43,218 nucleotides of DNA, taken from the NCBI GenBank assembly GCA_904420215.1, contig CAJFUR010000090.1:1-43218 (forward strand). Direction: 5' to 3'. A program made the position numbers and the translations under genes. Shown piece by piece: positions 32,083 to 39,966 of the stretch (position 1 is the first letter of the stretch; every line of letters starts with the position of its first letter). This DNA is from an uncultured Eggerthellaceae bacterium (GTDB taxonomy: Bacteria > Actinomycetota > Coriobacteriia > Coriobacteriales > Eggerthellaceae). The notes under the pieces are model-generated. The model had not been told where the DNA came from. It did not search any database and saw nothing but the letters and a program-made list of their open reading frames with translations.

Positions 32083-33861
32083 ATGACGGACTTCAAGAAC
32101 GAGTACTGCATGCACACCGCCACCTGCGGCGAGCTGCGCAAAAGCGACGTCGGCCGCGAGGTCGTGCTGTGCGGCTGGGCGTGGCACAACCGCGACCACG
32201 GCGGCCTCATCTTCGTTGACCTGCGCGACCGCGAGGGTTACACGCAGGTGGTGGTCGATCCCGACTGCGTGAGTGCCGAAGACTTCGCCAAGGCCGAACA
32301 TCTGGGCCGCGAGTACGTGCTCAAGGTGGCCGGCACGGTGCGCGAGCGCGGTGCCGAGGCCGTGAACCCCAACATGGCCACGGGCGAGATCGAAGTGCTG
32401 GCTTCGTCCGTGAGCGTGCTCAACACCTCCGTCACGCCGCCGTTCGCCATCGAAGACGGCATCGAAACGGACGAGACCACGCGTATGAAGTGGCGTTATC
32501 TGGACCTGCGCCGTCCGGAGATGTACCGGGCGCTGCACCTGCGGCACACGGTGGCCCAGGCCATGCGCTCCGCGCTGAACGAACGTGGCTTCCTTGAAGT
32601 GGAAACGCCCATACTCGCGAACTCCACGCCCGAGGGTGCGCGCGACTACATCGTGCCCAGCCGCCCGAACCCCGGCAAATTTTACGCGCTGCCGCAAAGC
32701 CCCCAGCAGTTCAAGCAGATGCTCATGGTGGGCGGCATCGAGCGCTACTACCAAATTGCGCGGTGCTTCCGCGACGAAGACCTGCGTGCCGACCGCCAAC
32801 CCGAGTTCACGCAGGTGGACATCGAAATGAGCTTCGTGCACGGCGACGACGTCATCGACATGATGGAAGGCGTCATGGCCGAGGTGCTTGCCGCCGTGGG
32901 CGTGGAGCATCCCTTCCCGCTCGAGCGCATGCAGTACGCCGAGGCCATGGAGCGCTTCGGCAACGACCGCCCCGACACGCGCTTCGGCATGGAACTCAAG
33001 GACATCACGGACATTGTGAAAGACACGGGCTTCAAGGTGTTCGCGAGCGTGGCGAACTCCGGCGGTGTGGTGAAGGCCATCAACGCGAAAGGCGCCGGCG
33101 ACTGGAGTCGCGGCGAGGTGGAGAAGTTGGCCGACATCGCGGCCGAGAACGGCGCGAAGGGCATGGCGTGGGTGGCGTTCACCACCGACGGCCAGGAGAA
33201 AAGCCCCATCAAGAAGTTCTTCACCGACGAGGAATGGGCGGCGCTCAAGCAGGCCATGGACGTGCAGCCGGGCGACTTGCTGCTGTTCGCGGCCGACGCG
33301 CCCGCCGTGGCCAACGCCGTGCTTTCCGCGCTGCGCCTGCACATGGCCGACGCGCTGGACGTGCCGCGCGAGGGGCACAAGCTTCTGTGGGTGGTGAACT
33401 TCCCCATGTTCAAGTACGACGAGGACGAGAAGAAGTACGCCGCCGAGCACCATCCCTTCACCCACGTGCGCGACGAGGACCTGGGCAAGATCGAGAGCGC
33501 GCCGCTCGAATGCGGCAGCTACAGCTACGATTTGGTCATGGACGGCTTCGAGGTGGGTGGCGGCACCATCCGTATTCACAACGCCGAGGAGCAGCGCCGC
33601 GTGCTGCGCGTGTGCGGTCTCACGGACGAGGAGATCGACGAGAAGTTCGGCCACCTCATCCATGCGCTGGAATTGGGTGCCCCGCCGCACGGCGGCATAG
33701 CGCTCGGCCTCGACCGCCTGGTTATGCTGCTGGCGGACAAGGCGTCCATCCGCGACGTCATAGCCTTCCCGAAGACCAGCAGCGCCTCCGACCCCATGAC
33801 CGGCGCCCCCAGCGCCGTCACGGGCCGCCAGCTGAAGGAAGTCAACCTGCGCACGCTATGA
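32083..33861 (+). CDS. aspS: Aspartyl-tRNA synthetase
   Basis: The product (592 residues) starts at ATG 32083 with AAGGAA upstream. It has the N-terminal OB fold (VVLCGWAWHNRDHGGLIFVD), the QSPQ loop (ALPQSPQQFKQMLMVGG), motif 2 (RCFRDEDLRADRQPEFTQVD), the bacterial GAD insertion (around SVANSGGVVKAINAKGAGDW) and motif 3 (GIALGLDRLVMLLADK). The length is typical of bacterial AspRS. The sequence does not show whether it also charges tRNA-Asn. Confidence 0.97.
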   Translation: MTDFKNEYCMHTATCGELRKSDVGREVVLCGWAWHNRDHGGLIFVDLRDREGYTQVVVDPDCVSAEDFAKAEHLGREYVLKVAGTVRERGAEAVNPNMATGEIEVLASSVSVLNTSVTPPFAIEDGIETDETTRMKWRYLDLRRPEMYRALHLRHTVAQAMRSALNERGFLEVETPILANSTPEGARDYIVPSRPNPGKFYALPQSPQQFKQMLMVGGIERYYQIARCFRDEDLRADRQPEFTQVDIEMSFVHGDDVIDMMEGVMAEVLAAVGVEHPFPLERMQYAEAMERFGNDRPDTRFGMELKDITDIVKDTGFKVFASVANSGGVVKAINAKGAGDWSRGEVEKLADIAAENGAKGMAWVAFTTDGQEKSPIKKFFTDEEWAALKQAMDVQPGDLLLFAADAPAVANAVLSALRLHMADALDVPREGHKLLWVVNFPMFKYDEDEKKYAAEHHPFTHVRDEDLGKIESAPLECGSYSYDLVMDGFEVGGGTIRIHNAEEQRRVLRVCGLTDEEIDEKFGHLIHALELGAPPHGGIALGLDRLVMLLADKASIRDVIAFPKTSSASDPMTGAPSAVTGRQLKEVNLRTL

Positions 33862-34212
33862 GTTCCGGCGGCCTACGGCCGTCGGAACCACTCGACGCTG
33901 CGGATGGCTGCGGCGCCCAATCTTCGCGCGTTTGCGAAGACTCGCGTAGCAAAGTACGCGTCGTCTTCGCAAACCCACGAATCTCGGACGCTGCAGCCAC
34001 CCTCGCTGACTTACTGCGCCAACCTGCGACAAGAAGGCTCCGACGGCTTGCCAGCCGCCGGAGCCTGCCGACGCTGCGGCTTCCCGCAGCGCCCAATCTT
34101 CGCGCGATGCCGGAGGCTCGCGTACCTAAGTACGCTTCGCCTCCGCCATCCCACGAATCTTGGGCGCTGCGGAAACCCTCGCTGACTTACTGCGCCAGCC
34201 TGTGGCAAGAAG
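33862..34212. repeat. Two tandem, structured repeat units (about 175 nt each)
   Basis: Unit 1 (33862-34035) and unit 2 (34036-34212) each begin with a small hairpin (GTTCCGGCGGCC/GGCCGTCGGAAC; GGCTCCGACGGCT/AGCCGCCGGAGCC). Each continues with a 143-nt segment (33894-34036; 34070-34212). That segment has an outer stem (GCGCCCAA with a downstream TTGGGCGC-type partner), a middle 12-bp stem, and an apical GCGTA/TACGC stem. It ends in a conserved single-stranded tail containing CGCTGACTTACTGCGCCA. The middle stem differs in sequence between units (GTTTGCGAAGAC/GTCTTCGCAAAC; GATGCCGGAGGC/GCCTCCGCCATC) but still pairs. Confidence 0.75.
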
Positions 34213-34304
34213 CGACGGCGACCTGTCAGCTGTCAGAGCTGCCTCGATGCTTTTCATTGGCGTGATGGACTGACGAGCCGAGCAAACGCTGCTTGCGAAC
34301 CGAC

Positions 34305-34354
34305 AAAAAACAGCGATTCTATCGCGAGGGGCCCGCCGATCATCGGCGGGCCCC
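34305..34354 (-). terminator. Terminator of the radical SAM gene
   Basis: On the minus strand, a 13-bp GC-rich hairpin (GGGGCCCGCCGAT/ATCGGCGGGCCCC, 34328-34354) is followed by a second small hairpin (GCGAT-AGA-ATCGC, 34313-34325) and then TTTTTT (34305-34310). Confidence 0.85.
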
Positions 34355-34391
34355 TAGCTCATAAGGCGCAACCTTTTTGGCGACACTGCTC

Positions 34392-35864
34392 CTATGCGGC
34401 CGATACGCTTTCACCTCTTGCGGCCTCTTTGCCGGCCCCCAAGGGTTCGCGTTCGCGGCCCAGGCGGGCGAGTTTGGCCTTGTCGGTTTCGGCCATGCCC
34501 TGATCGGGGTCGTGGCGCTTGGCGAACTGCGGATCGTCCGGGTCGCTCCACAGGCGCTCGGCCACGGGCTTCCACTCGTCGCATGCCTTCTTCGTCTTCG
34601 CGCACAGCTCGGCGGCGCTTTCCTCGTGCTGCAAGTCGGTGGAGTGCGCACCGCAGCGCTCCACCATTTCGGTCAGGCGCCCGCTGTTCTCGTAGATGGG
34701 GCAGGGGCGCAGCAAGTTGTCGTCGAACGGCTGGCCGTTGTAGTACTCCATGAAAATGGGCGAGCGCAGCGCGTCGAGCAGCGAGACCTCGCGGATGTTC
34801 GCGTTGGCGTAATGGGCGAACACGCACGGCTCCACGTCGCCGGCGGCGTTGATATGCAGGTAGCGCCGTCCGCCGGCAATGCAGCCGCCCACGAACTCGC
34901 CATCGTTTTGGAAATCAAGCGTGAACAGCGGCTTCGTGCTGCGCATGGCGCGCACGAAGTGGTAGAGGTGCTCGCGTTGCTCGGCCGTGGCCATGAGCTC
35001 GGCTGGCGAATTCACGCCCACGGGGAAGTACGAGAAGATCCAGCAGAACAGTACGCCCTGGCCGATGAGCCAATCGAAGAATTCTTCGGACGCGATGGAT
35101 TCGGCGTTCGCCGAAGTGTAGCAGCACGACACGCCGAAGGGCAGCCCGTGTTCACGCAGCAGGCCCATGGCAGTCGCCACCTTGGCGTAGGTGCCCTCGC
35201 CGCGCCGCCCGTCGGTGGCTTCCTCGAACCCTTCCACGCTGATGGCGGGCACGAAGTTCGCCACGCGCAGCATGTCTTGGCAGAAATCCTCGTCTATGAG
35301 CGTGGCGTTCGTGAATGAGAGGAACGTGCAGTCGGGGTGCTTCTCGCACAGCGCTATCAGGTCGCGCTTGCGCACGAGCGGCTCGCCGCCCGTGTAGATG
35401 TACACGTAGGTGCCCAGCTCCTTGCCCTGTTCGATGACGGAGTCCAGTTCCTCGAACGAAAGGTTCTCCTTGTGGCCGTACTCGGCGGCCCAGCAGCCGG
35501 TGCAATGCAGGTTGCAGGCGCTGGTGGGATCCATCAGGACGGCCCACGGGATGTTGCACTGGTACTTCTCGCGGCTGGCCTCCTGCTTGGGCCAGGCCAT
35601 CAGGTTGCCGTCGATGAGGAACGTTTTCACCAGGCGGTCACGCACGGCAGGGTTCAAATCCATGATCTTCATGATCAGCTGGTACCAGTTGTTCTGCTGG
35701 TCGATGGCGTTGCGGAACGCCGTGCGCTGGCTGGGGAACAAATCGGCAGGTGCCACTTTGTCGAGCAAGTCCATGATCTTGACGGTGTTGGTTTCGGGGT
35801 CTTTCAGGAAGTAGTCAAGCGTCTTGCTGAAGGCCGCGCGCTTGATTTGGTCGGTCGCTTTCAT
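34392..35864 (-). CDS. Radical SAM protein with SPASM-like C-terminus
   Basis: The product (490 residues) starts at the ATG at 35864 (minus strand) behind AAGGAGAC. The radical SAM cluster site is C117-X3-C121-X2-C124 (TSACNLHCTGC), followed by YIYTGGEPLVRKRDL, the SAM-contact motif. The C-terminal part has several cysteines in SPASM-like spacing (GGCIAGGRRYLHINAAGDVE; PCVFAHYANANIREVSLL; RPCPIYENSG), likely binding auxiliary Fe-S clusters. About 100 helical residues precede the core. It may modify a peptide, a lipid or a protein; no precursor peptide gene is seen nearby. It is divergent from a TetR regulator. Confidence 0.85.
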   Translation of the reverse strand: MKATDQIKRAAFSKTLDYFLKDPETNTVKIMDLLDKVAPADLFPSQRTAFRNAIDQQNNWYQLIMKIMDLNPAVRDRLVKTFLIDGNLMAWPKQEASREKYQCNIPWAVLMDPTSACNLHCTGCWAAEYGHKENLSFEELDSVIEQGKELGTYVYIYTGGEPLVRKRDLIALCEKHPDCTFLSFTNATLIDEDFCQDMLRVANFVPAISVEGFEEATDGRRGEGTYAKVATAMGLLREHGLPFGVSCCYTSANAESIASEEFFDWLIGQGVLFCWIFSYFPVGVNSPAELMATAEQREHLYHFVRAMRSTKPLFTLDFQNDGEFVGGCIAGGRRYLHINAAGDVEPCVFAHYANANIREVSLLDALRSPIFMEYYNGQPFDDNLLRPCPIYENSGRLTEMVERCGAHSTDLQHEESAAELCAKTKKACDEWKPVAERLWSDPDDPQFAKRHDPDQGMAETDKAKLARLGREREPLGAGKEAARGESVSAA

Positions 35865-35898
35865 GTGCGTCTCCTTTTCGGCGAACCCGGCTTGATAT

Positions 35899-35937
35899 AT
35901 TCAACAGATGTTGAATAATCATCTTATGATGATTATA
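35899..35937. promoter_or_regulatory. Palindromic operators between the radical SAM and tetR genes
   Basis: ATTCAACA-GA-TGTTGAAT (35899-35916) and AATCATC-TTAT-GATGATT (35917-35934) abut each other. The second overlaps TATAAT on the minus strand (35932-35937), which lies 16 bp from a TTGCCC -35 box. TetR binding here would control the radical SAM gene and probably tetR itself. Confidence 0.75.
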
Positions 35938-36051
35938 GTAACGGCAGGTAAACGGGCAATTGCCAGTTTATTGTCAAACGAGGTTTATGCCACGCTTCGG
36001 CCAAAAACGAGGAGAAACGGGTAAGGGGAGAAGGAAGATGGGAGGCGCGCC

Positions 36052-36741
36052 ATGGACGAGGCGAGGGACGCAAAGGAGGAGCGCGCACGGCCGGTGGACC
36101 GGCGGGTCGTGCGCACGAAAAACGCCATCCGACAAGCGTTTTTCAAGCTGGTGGACGAGCGCGACTACGACAAAGTGACGGTGGCTGCCCTCGCGCGCGA
36201 GGCGAACATCGACCGCAAGACGTTCTACTTGCACTACGCCTCCATCGACGACGTGGTGGACGAGATCATCCGCGAAAACGTGGGGCGCATTGTGGCCGTA
36301 TTGGAAAGGGAGCAAGGCGCCAAAGGCGAGCGTTCGTGGCTCGACGTGGAGAATTTCTTCACGCTGCTGAGCATGGACTTGGCGCACAGCTTTGTGGAAA
36401 GCCGCCGCAGGGTTTTCCACCTTCCCGTGGAAGAGTTGCTTTGGAAGGTGGAGGATGCGCTAACCGAACTGCTGATAGAGAAAGACGCGTTGGGACTGGC
36501 GCACTTGGGGCCGTATCTGGGGTATTGCGTCTCGTTCTTCTGCGCAGGCGTGATTTCGGTCTATCGGCGCTGGCTTCTCACGGACTCGGAGATTCCCTTG
36601 GAGGAGATTGCGGCCTTGGTCCGCACGGCGGCGTTTACCGGCATCGAGGGGGTTCTGGGCAACGATGCGCTCGTGCGGAAGGGAGGCGCGCTTGCACGGA
36701 AAGGGGGTGCGCCCACGTCGCCGTCTGCGCCGCCCGCATGA
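36052..36741 (+). CDS. TetR/AcrR-family regulator
   Basis: The product (229 residues) starts at ATG 36052 behind GGGAGG. The N-terminal HTH is clear (RTKNAIRQAFFKLVDERDYD; VAALAREANIDRKTFYLHYA). The C-terminal part is a helical domain of the TetR_C type with no known ligand. A low-complexity tail (RKGGALARKGGAPTSPSAPP) ends the protein. It is divergent from the radical SAM gene, with two palindromes between them. Confidence 0.88.
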   Translation: MDEARDAKEERARPVDRRVVRTKNAIRQAFFKLVDERDYDKVTVAALAREANIDRKTFYLHYASIDDVVDEIIRENVGRIVAVLEREQGAKGERSWLDVENFFTLLSMDLAHSFVESRRRVFHLPVEELLWKVEDALTELLIEKDALGLAHLGPYLGYCVSFFCAGVISVYRRWLLTDSEIPLEEIAALVRTAAFTGIEGVLGNDALVRKGGALARKGGAPTSPSAPPA

Positions 36742-37257
36742 CGATTGGCGCGGGCTGCCAACCGCCCCGCCGCGTGAGGGAGGCATACCTCGCGCTGTCG
36801 ATTGCGCAAGGGGGCATGCTCCACTCTGTCGGTTGCGCCGCCCGCATGACGGCCGGCGTCGAGACACGCTCACCGCCCACTCGTGCTTTTGAGTTGGCGC
36901 ATTTTCGCCGGTTTTCGACATCGCTCGCATGCGGGGGAGCCATGCGAAAAACCCAAACTGGCCTTTTGCGTGGCGCAGAGGGGTTTCCGCCCGGCCAAGG
37001 CCTTTGACACATGCAGGAATCGGCGAAAAAGTGGCAGAATCATCCGCATCTCGCGCCTTGCGCACGCTTTCCCGGTGAGGCCGCCGCCTTTCCCGACGGT
37101 TTCCCGCGCCTCCGGATGCGTGACGGGGCATGTCTGCGGCGTGGCGTGCACGGCGGCGGGCCGGGGCGTCTATAAAGTCCCGGTAAAATGCGCGTGGCGA
37201 CTGTGTGCTTTTGGTCGCTTCGGCGCAGCGGGTTGGGGCCGGCCGCTCCGCTTCGCG
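36742..37257. other. Intergenic stretch with short direct and inverted repeats
   Basis: There is no credible gene in these 516 bp. The last 15 coding bases of tetR with the following 3 are repeated exactly 108 bp on: TGCGCCGCCCGCATGACG at 36726-36743 and 36834-36851. TTTTCGCCG (about 36903) and CGGCGAAAA (about 37021) are the outer ends of a weak inverted repeat that encloses a CGCATGC/CCATGCG core. It may be an interspersed element. Confidence 0.45.
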
Positions 37258-37263
37258 TATACT
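37258..37263 (+). promoter_or_regulatory. -10 box of the SRP RNA gene
   Basis: TATACT at 37258-37263 lies about 28 bp upstream of the RNA. The -35 region is poor (TTGGGG about 19 bp upstream). Confidence 0.5.
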
Positions 37264-37290
37264 AGAAAGCCGCATGCGAGGGCATGCGCG

Positions 37291-37402
37291 GGAGTATCCC
37301 GGCTGGGCCGGGGCGGCGCCATGTTTCGAACCTGGTCAGGTCCGGGAGGAAGCAGCCATAAGGGACCGCTGGCGAGCGCCCCTGCCTATCCGGGATACTC
37401 GC
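37291..37402 (+). ncRNA. ffs: Signal recognition particle RNA (4.5S type)
   Basis: The ends pair (GAGTATCCCGG at 37292-37302 with CCGGGATACTC at 37390-37400). The conserved apical domain is unmistakable: CGAACCTGGTCAGGTCCGGG followed by AGGAAGCAGCCATAAGGG, which binds Ffh. The length (about 110 nt) is that of the small bacterial SRP RNA without an Alu domain. Confidence 0.95.
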
Positions 37403-37423
37403 ATTTCGAAGCGAAAGGCGTTC

Positions 37424-38146
37424 ATGGAGGTCATCCAGTTCTTCATAGACTTGCTGCAAGACCCGCGCGGCTTCATTGCCGAATGGATTGCGGCTTTCGG
37501 CATGGGTGCCTACATTCCCATCTTCTTCATCATCTTCATTGAAACCGGCGTGGTCATCATGCCGTTTCTGCCGGGTGACTCGCTGCTGTTCACTGCGGGC
37601 ATCTTCGCGGCCGACGGCGGCGGGCTGAGCCTTTTCGTGCTGCTGCCCGTGGTGTGGGTGGCGGCCGTGCTGGGCGATTCCTGCAACTACTGGATCGGGC
37701 GCGAGTTCGGCAAGCACATCATCGACTCCGGCAAGGTGAAGTCCATGACGCCGGAGCGCATCGAGAAGACGGAGGGCCTGATCAACAAGTACGGGCCGCT
37801 TGCCATTTTCCTTGGGCGCTTCTTCCCCTTCATCCGCACGTTCGTGCCGTTCTTCGCCGGCTTGGGGCACATGCACTACCGCAAGTTCCTGCTTTTCAAC
37901 GTCATTGGCGGCGTGGTGTGGTCTACGCTGTTCATACTGCTGGGCTACTTCTTCGGAGGCATCCCCTTCGTGCAGGATCACTTCGAGCTGGTCATCGTGG
38001 GCATTGTGGTCGTCTCGCTCATCCCGGCCATCGCCGGGGCGGTGAAGGCCAAGTTCAGCCTTTCGAAAGGGAAGAAGACGCAGCAGGATGTGCGGCCGGG
38101 CGACCGGGCGCACGACCGGGCCGAAACGGACGCCGAAGCCGAGTAG
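37424..38146 (+). CDS. DedA-family membrane protein
   Basis: The product (240 residues) starts at ATG 37424 with a weak GAAAGGCG ribosome site. It has the DedA/VTT signatures: IETGVVIMPFLPGDSLLFTA, then GDSCNYWIGREFG, and GRFFPFIRTFVPFFAGLGHM. About five hydrophobic segments and a charged C-terminal tail follow. DedA proteins are implicated in undecaprenyl-phosphate or phospholipid recycling and in pH and membrane-potential homeostasis. It begins 21 bp after the SRP RNA and might be read through from that promoter. Confidence 0.9.
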   Translation: MEVIQFFIDLLQDPRGFIAEWIAAFGMGAYIPIFFIIFIETGVVIMPFLPGDSLLFTAGIFAADGGGLSLFVLLPVVWVAAVLGDSCNYWIGREFGKHIIDSGKVKSMTPERIEKTEGLINKYGPLAIFLGRFFPFIRTFVPFFAGLGHMHYRKFLLFNVIGGVVWSTLFILLGYFFGGIPFVQDHFELVIVGIVVVSLIPAIAGAVKAKFSLSKGKKTQQDVRPGDRAHDRAETDAEAE

Positions 38147-38149
38147 CGC

Positions 38150-38230
38150 ATGGAGCTGCGGCGCGTGGCGCGGCGCCTGTGACACGCGGAGCGGGGCTGC
38201 GGTGCGGCGCGTGGCGCGGAGCTGCGCCGC
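38150..38230 (+). repeat. GC-rich degenerate repeats before the LuxR gene
   Basis: Units begin GGAGCTGCGGCGCGTGGCGC, then GGAGCGGGGCTGCGGTGCGG, then GGAGCTGCGCCGCGC, and GGAGTTGCGGCGCC, with spacings of about 36, 30 and 15 nt or more. The tract fills most of the gap between dedA and luxR. Confidence 0.5.
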
Positions 38231-38294
38231 GCGGAGTGGAGTTGCGGCGCCTGCCGTGGGGAGGATGCGCGCTCGCGGGTGAACGGAGGGGCTC

Positions 38295-39758
38295 TTGGCG
38301 GGTGGATCTCGGAATACGCAGGCTTTCCTGCCGACGCAACCCAGCGAGCGCTTGGCCGTTCTGCTGCACGTGGGCACGTATGCCGGATCGGTGTGCTTCG
38401 TGGCAACGCTGCTGCCCATCTTCCTGCGCCTGACCATTGCCGACGTGCCTGTGGCGGCGTTTGTGAGCGAAGACGGGCAGTTGGGCGCTCTCGTGGGGTG
38501 TGCGCTTGGGTCGCTTGCCCTGATGGTTGTGCCCCAACGCCGATTCGAGCATGCGGTGGCGCTTTTGGGCTTCGCCTCCGTTTGCGTGGGGCATTCCGTC
38601 TCGTGGTTCGTGTCCGACCCTGTGCTTCAGACCCTCAGCGGCGTCTTGTTCGGCGTGGGCCTTGCGTTTTTGAGCGTGTCGTGGTTCCTGCTGCTGCGCG
38701 ACACCCCCTTCGTGCGCATTCTGGCGCATGCGGCGCTTGTGGTCCTGGGCGCGTTGCTTGCCAACGGGGTGGCGTTTTTCCTGCAGGCGGAAGCCGCCAC
38801 GGCTTTGCGGGAGTTGCTGCTTTTCGTGGGGGTCGTCGCCGTGCTTGCGTGCGTGCTGATTGAGCCGCCGGAAAGCGCGGATGCTTCCGCTCCCGCAAGG
38901 GAGGGCGGCGGGAGGGGCGAGGCGCCACGCGAGGAATTGCGGGGCTTGGCGTCGTCCTTGCTGGCATTGGTGGTGTTCGCGGTGTATTCCAATTCCCTTG
39001 ACAACACCTTCGAAATCCCACATGTTTCGCAAAGCTTCCTGGGGCTGCTGCTGGCGGCCATCCTCGTGTTGGCGATGGCGCGTCTGGTGCCGAAAAAGGC
39101 GCTGGTTCCCTTCTCTTACTGGGTGGCTTTTCCTTGCGCGGCCGCCCTGCTGGTGTTTTTGGGGAGCTTTCTGCGCCAGACCGTGCTTTTCCGGGTGGGC
39201 TCGCTGGGTGCGGCGGTGCTCTTTTCCGCTCTGGGCATATTCGCCATTGCCTTTCTGGCGAGCGTGTGCTTTCGCGACGGCTTCCCCGTTTTAAGAACCA
39301 TGGGATTGTCGTTGGCGCTGCTTTCGGGGGCGAGCATCGTGGGCCGCATGCTGGGTTTGGCCGACCTCGCCCAGGACGAACGCGGCTCCATCGTGTTCGT
39401 GGTTTCAATGGCGTTCATGGTGTACGTGATGTTGTCGCCCGCATTCCAATTATGGAAAACGAGGAAGAACGCGGAAGGGGAGGAAGCGGCGCCGGTCGAA
39501 CGGGCAGGCGACGGCAAAGCGCTTGTGCGCGAAGGCTTTGCGCGGGAATGGGGTCTTACGCCGCGCGAGGAAGAGGTGTTGGCGTATGTTGACGACGGCT
39601 ACAACGCGCCCTATATCGCCAAGGCGCTTTTCGTGTCCGATTCCACGGTTCGCACGCATTTGAAGAGCATCTACCGCAAAACGCAGACTTCGTCGCGCAT
39701 GGAGCTGATCGACCTCATGAGGGGGGAGCGTGGGGAAGGTGGCGGTGAGGAGAAGTGA
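38295..39758 (+). CDS. LuxR-family regulator with multi-helix membrane domain
   Basis: The product (487 residues) starts at TTG 38295 behind GGAGGGG. About twelve hydrophobic helices fill residues 20-390. A C-terminal LuxR-type HTH follows at about 420-480 (WGLTPREEEVLAYVDDGYNA; PYIAKALFVSDSTVRTHLKS). Build and length match the regulator at 1261-2751, but the two are not close in sequence. The gene ends facing the Tat flavoprotein gene at 39967, which is a likely target. The signal is unknown. Confidence 0.87.
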   Translation: MAGGSRNTQAFLPTQPSERLAVLLHVGTYAGSVCFVATLLPIFLRLTIADVPVAAFVSEDGQLGALVGCALGSLALMVVPQRRFEHAVALLGFASVCVGHSVSWFVSDPVLQTLSGVLFGVGLAFLSVSWFLLLRDTPFVRILAHAALVVLGALLANGVAFFLQAEAATALRELLLFVGVVAVLACVLIEPPESADASAPAREGGGRGEAPREELRGLASSLLALVVFAVYSNSLDNTFEIPHVSQSFLGLLLAAILVLAMARLVPKKALVPFSYWVAFPCAAALLVFLGSFLRQTVLFRVGSLGAAVLFSALGIFAIAFLASVCFRDGFPVLRTMGLSLALLSGASIVGRMLGLADLAQDERGSIVFVVSMAFMVYVMLSPAFQLWKTRKNAEGEEAAPVERAGDGKALVREGFAREWGLTPREEEVLAYVDDGYNAPYIAKALFVSDSTVRTHLKSIYRKTQTSSRMELIDLMRGERGEGGGEEK

Positions 39759-39848
39759 GGGAAGGCGGCCGGGGCGGGGCCGCGTTGCGCGATGGGGCGT
39801 CTGCCTGCTGGCGCGGGCTGGGGCGGGGCCCGGGGCCGTGCGGGGCGG

Positions 39849-39885
39849 AAAAGGCGGGGCGGCAAGTCGCATTGCCGCCCCGCCT
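39849..39885 (-). terminator. Terminator of the Tat flavoprotein gene
   Basis: AGGCGGGGCGGCAA (39852-39865) and TTGCCGCCCCGCCT (39872-39885) form a perfect 14-bp stem with a 6-nt loop. On the minus strand it runs into TTTT. It may also stop the convergent luxR transcript. Confidence 0.75.
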
Positions 39886-39966
39886 GCAGCTACCCGGTTG
39901 CTTGGCCGCGCCATGCCCGCATGGCCGGAGACTGCACGGCACTTGCTGGCGCGCAGTCCTCCCCGC

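Noticed and set aside
28767-33690. Two long minus-strand open frames opposite hisS, the toxin-antitoxin pair and aspS
   Set aside because: Both are shadows of tRNA synthetase genes with all motifs intact on the plus strand.
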